Source: Gammaproteobacteria bacterium
Lineage (GTDB): Bacteria; Bacillota_I; Bacilli_A; Izemoplasmatales; UBA1188
DNA: 6,486 nucleotides
Assembly: GCA_024691665.1 (NCBI GenBank)
Contig: JAILNJ010000096.1
Span: 1-6,486 of the forward strand
Direction: 5' to 3'
Shown here piece by piece: positions 5,562 to 6,486 of the stretch. The position numbers and the translations under genes were made by a program. The first letter of the stretch is position 1; every line of letters starts with the position of its first letter. A model generated the notes under the pieces. The model was not told the DNA's origin and searched no databases. It saw only the letters and a list, made by a program, of their open reading frames with translations.

Positions 5562-6486
5562 TTAAACTTCTTTGTAATCTGCGTCGAATACATCATCTGA
5601 ACCATTAGATGAACCACCATTATTATTGTTGTCATCTTTATGGTCATTTTTGACATTTTCAGCAGTCTTTTGTTGTTCAGCGTAAACTCTTTGAGCTAAT
5701 GCTTGAGCTTCCTTTTCAAGTTCGCTCTTCTTAGCTTTGATATCTTCAATATCATTGCCTTTCAAAGCTTCTTCAAGAGCTTGAACCTTAGCGTTTACTT
5801 TATTCTTTTCATCTTCAGAAATCTTATCTTTGAGTTCATCAAGTGAATTCTTAGTCATGAAAATGAATTGATCAGCTTCATTTCTAACGTCAGCTTCTTC
5901 CTTTCTCTTCTTATCTGCTTCTTCATTAGCTTTAGCTTCATTAACCATTCTTTGAATTTCAGCCTCAGATAGGTTAGTGTTAGATTTGATAGTAATCTTG
6001 TTTTCTTTGCCTGTTCCTAAGTTCTTAGCAGAAACTGTAAGGATTGAGTTAGCATCAATATCGAATTTAACTTCGATTTGTGGAACACCTCTTCTTGCTG
6101 GTGGGATATCAGATAATTGGAAGATTCCAAGTGTCTTGTTATCTGCAGCCATAGGTCTTTCACCTTGAAGTACTTTGATATCAACAGCTGGTTGGTTATC
6201 AGCAGCAGTTGAGAATATTTGTGATTTCTTAGTTGGAATTGTTGTATTTCTTTCAATTAATTTTGTAAATACACCACCATATGTTTCAATACCTAATGAT
6301 AACGGTGTTACATCTAATAATACTAAATCTTTAACATCTCCAGATAAAACTCCACCTTGAATAGCTGCACCAATTGCAACACATTCATCTGGGTTAATTC
6401 CTTTATTTGGTTCTTTATTTGTTATTTTTTTAACAGCTTCTTGTACACAAGGTACTCTAGTAGAACCACCTACTAATAGAACTTGA
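5562..6486 (-). CDS. dnaK: DnaK, Hsp70 chaperone (partial, C-terminal half; 5' end beyond right edge)
   Basis: An open frame enters from the right edge (first full codon at 6485) and gives 307 residues before TAA, about half of a roughly 600-residue DnaK. Seen: the end of the ATPase domain with LLVGGSTRVP (window residues 3-12) and the I-G-A-A-I-Q-G-G-V-L-S-G-D stretch (38-50); the allosteric linker DLVLLDVTP (53-61); the beta substrate-binding domain (about 60-170, with LQGERPMAADNKTLG and RGVPQIEV); the alpha-helical lid (about 170-275); and an Asn/Gly/Ser-rich tail ending DDVFDADYKEV, the usual Gram-positive type of end. It folds proteins in an ATP cycle with DnaJ and GrpE. The internal ATG at 6152 is not a start, since family homology runs through it. 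Codon use changes abruptly at about 6230: synonymous A/T-ending codons almost exclusively before that point, a mixture with many C-ending codons after. Confidence 0.98.
   Translation of the reverse strand, partial: QVLLVGGSTRVPCVQEAVKKITNKEPNKGINPDECVAIGAAIQGGVLSGDVKDLVLLDVTPLSLGIETYGGVFTKLIERNTTIPTKKSQIFSTAADNQPAVDIKVLQGERPMAADNKTLGIFQLSDIPPARRGVPQIEVKFDIDANSILTVSAKNLGTGKENKITIKSNTNLSEAEIQRMVNEAKANEEADKKRKEEADVRNEADQFIFMTKNSLDELKDKISEDEKNKVNAKVQALEEALKGNDIEDIKAKKSELEKEAQALAQRVYAEQQKTAENVKNDHKDDNNNNGGSSNGSDDVFDADYKEV

Noticed and set aside
5562..6152. A separate 196-residue protein starting at the ATG at 6152
   Set aside because: The frame continues upstream to the window edge with unbroken DnaK homology (linker and beta domain), so the ATG is an internal methionine of dnaK.
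5977..6360. Short open frames on both strands within dnaK
   Set aside because: Shadows of the dnaK frame, whose protein sequence is unmistakable through this region.
1..6486. tRNA/rRNA genes, CRISPR arrays, insertion sequences or attachment sites
   Set aside because: Looked for and not seen: the only gap over 100 bp is 4167-4400, which is explained by terminators, dyad, A/T tract and promoter; no terminal inverted repeats or spaced direct repeats were noticed.

Overview
The window is AT-rich DNA from a low-GC Gram-positive-type bacterium, most likely of the Bacillota/Mycoplasmatota sphere (an uncultured gut Bacilli, RF39- or Acholeplasma-like lineage would fit). The evidence is the strong AGGAGG-type ribosome binding sites, the AGA-dominated arginine codons, the Gram-positive-style DnaK and DnaJ sequences and the near-exclusive use of TAA stops. 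The three tryptophans I could read in the jet genes are TGG and no ORF needs TGA as Trp, so the genetic code looks standard. This argues against Mycoplasma or Spiroplasma proper. The genus cannot be told from this window.

All genes lie on the minus strand, so transcription runs from high to low coordinates. From the right edge: the C-terminal half of dnaK (5562-6486, cut by the edge), a short intercistronic gap with a perfect hairpin, and complete dnaJ (4401-5507). dnaJ ends in a textbook terminator that overlaps its stop codon, with a weaker second hairpin behind it. A 234-bp AT-rich gap follows. It holds a small perfect dyad, a 65-bp run of pure A/T and a strong extended -10 promoter.

That promoter drives a second operon, jetA (2739-4166), jetB (2125-2736) and jetC (1-2141, cut by the left edge). 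These encode a condensin-like (SMC) complex of the Wadjet family. JetA is the MukF-like kleisin (DUF5716-type), JetB the MukE-like winged-helix subunit (DUF4194-type), and JetC the SMC/MukB-like ATPase with an intact Walker A motif and a hinge-like segment. In known Wadjet systems these three subunits extrude DNA loops, recognise small closed circles such as plasmids, and activate the nuclease JetD. JetD would be expected just beyond the left edge, so the nuclease arm is inferred and not seen.

The two operons are transcriptionally separate: a housekeeping chaperone unit, then an accessory plasmid-defence unit beside it. The jet genes are tightly packed (2-nt gap, then 17-nt overlap) and probably translationally coupled. 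The most unexpected extra signal is a sharp change in codon use inside dnaK near position 6230, which could mark a recombination or assembly junction.
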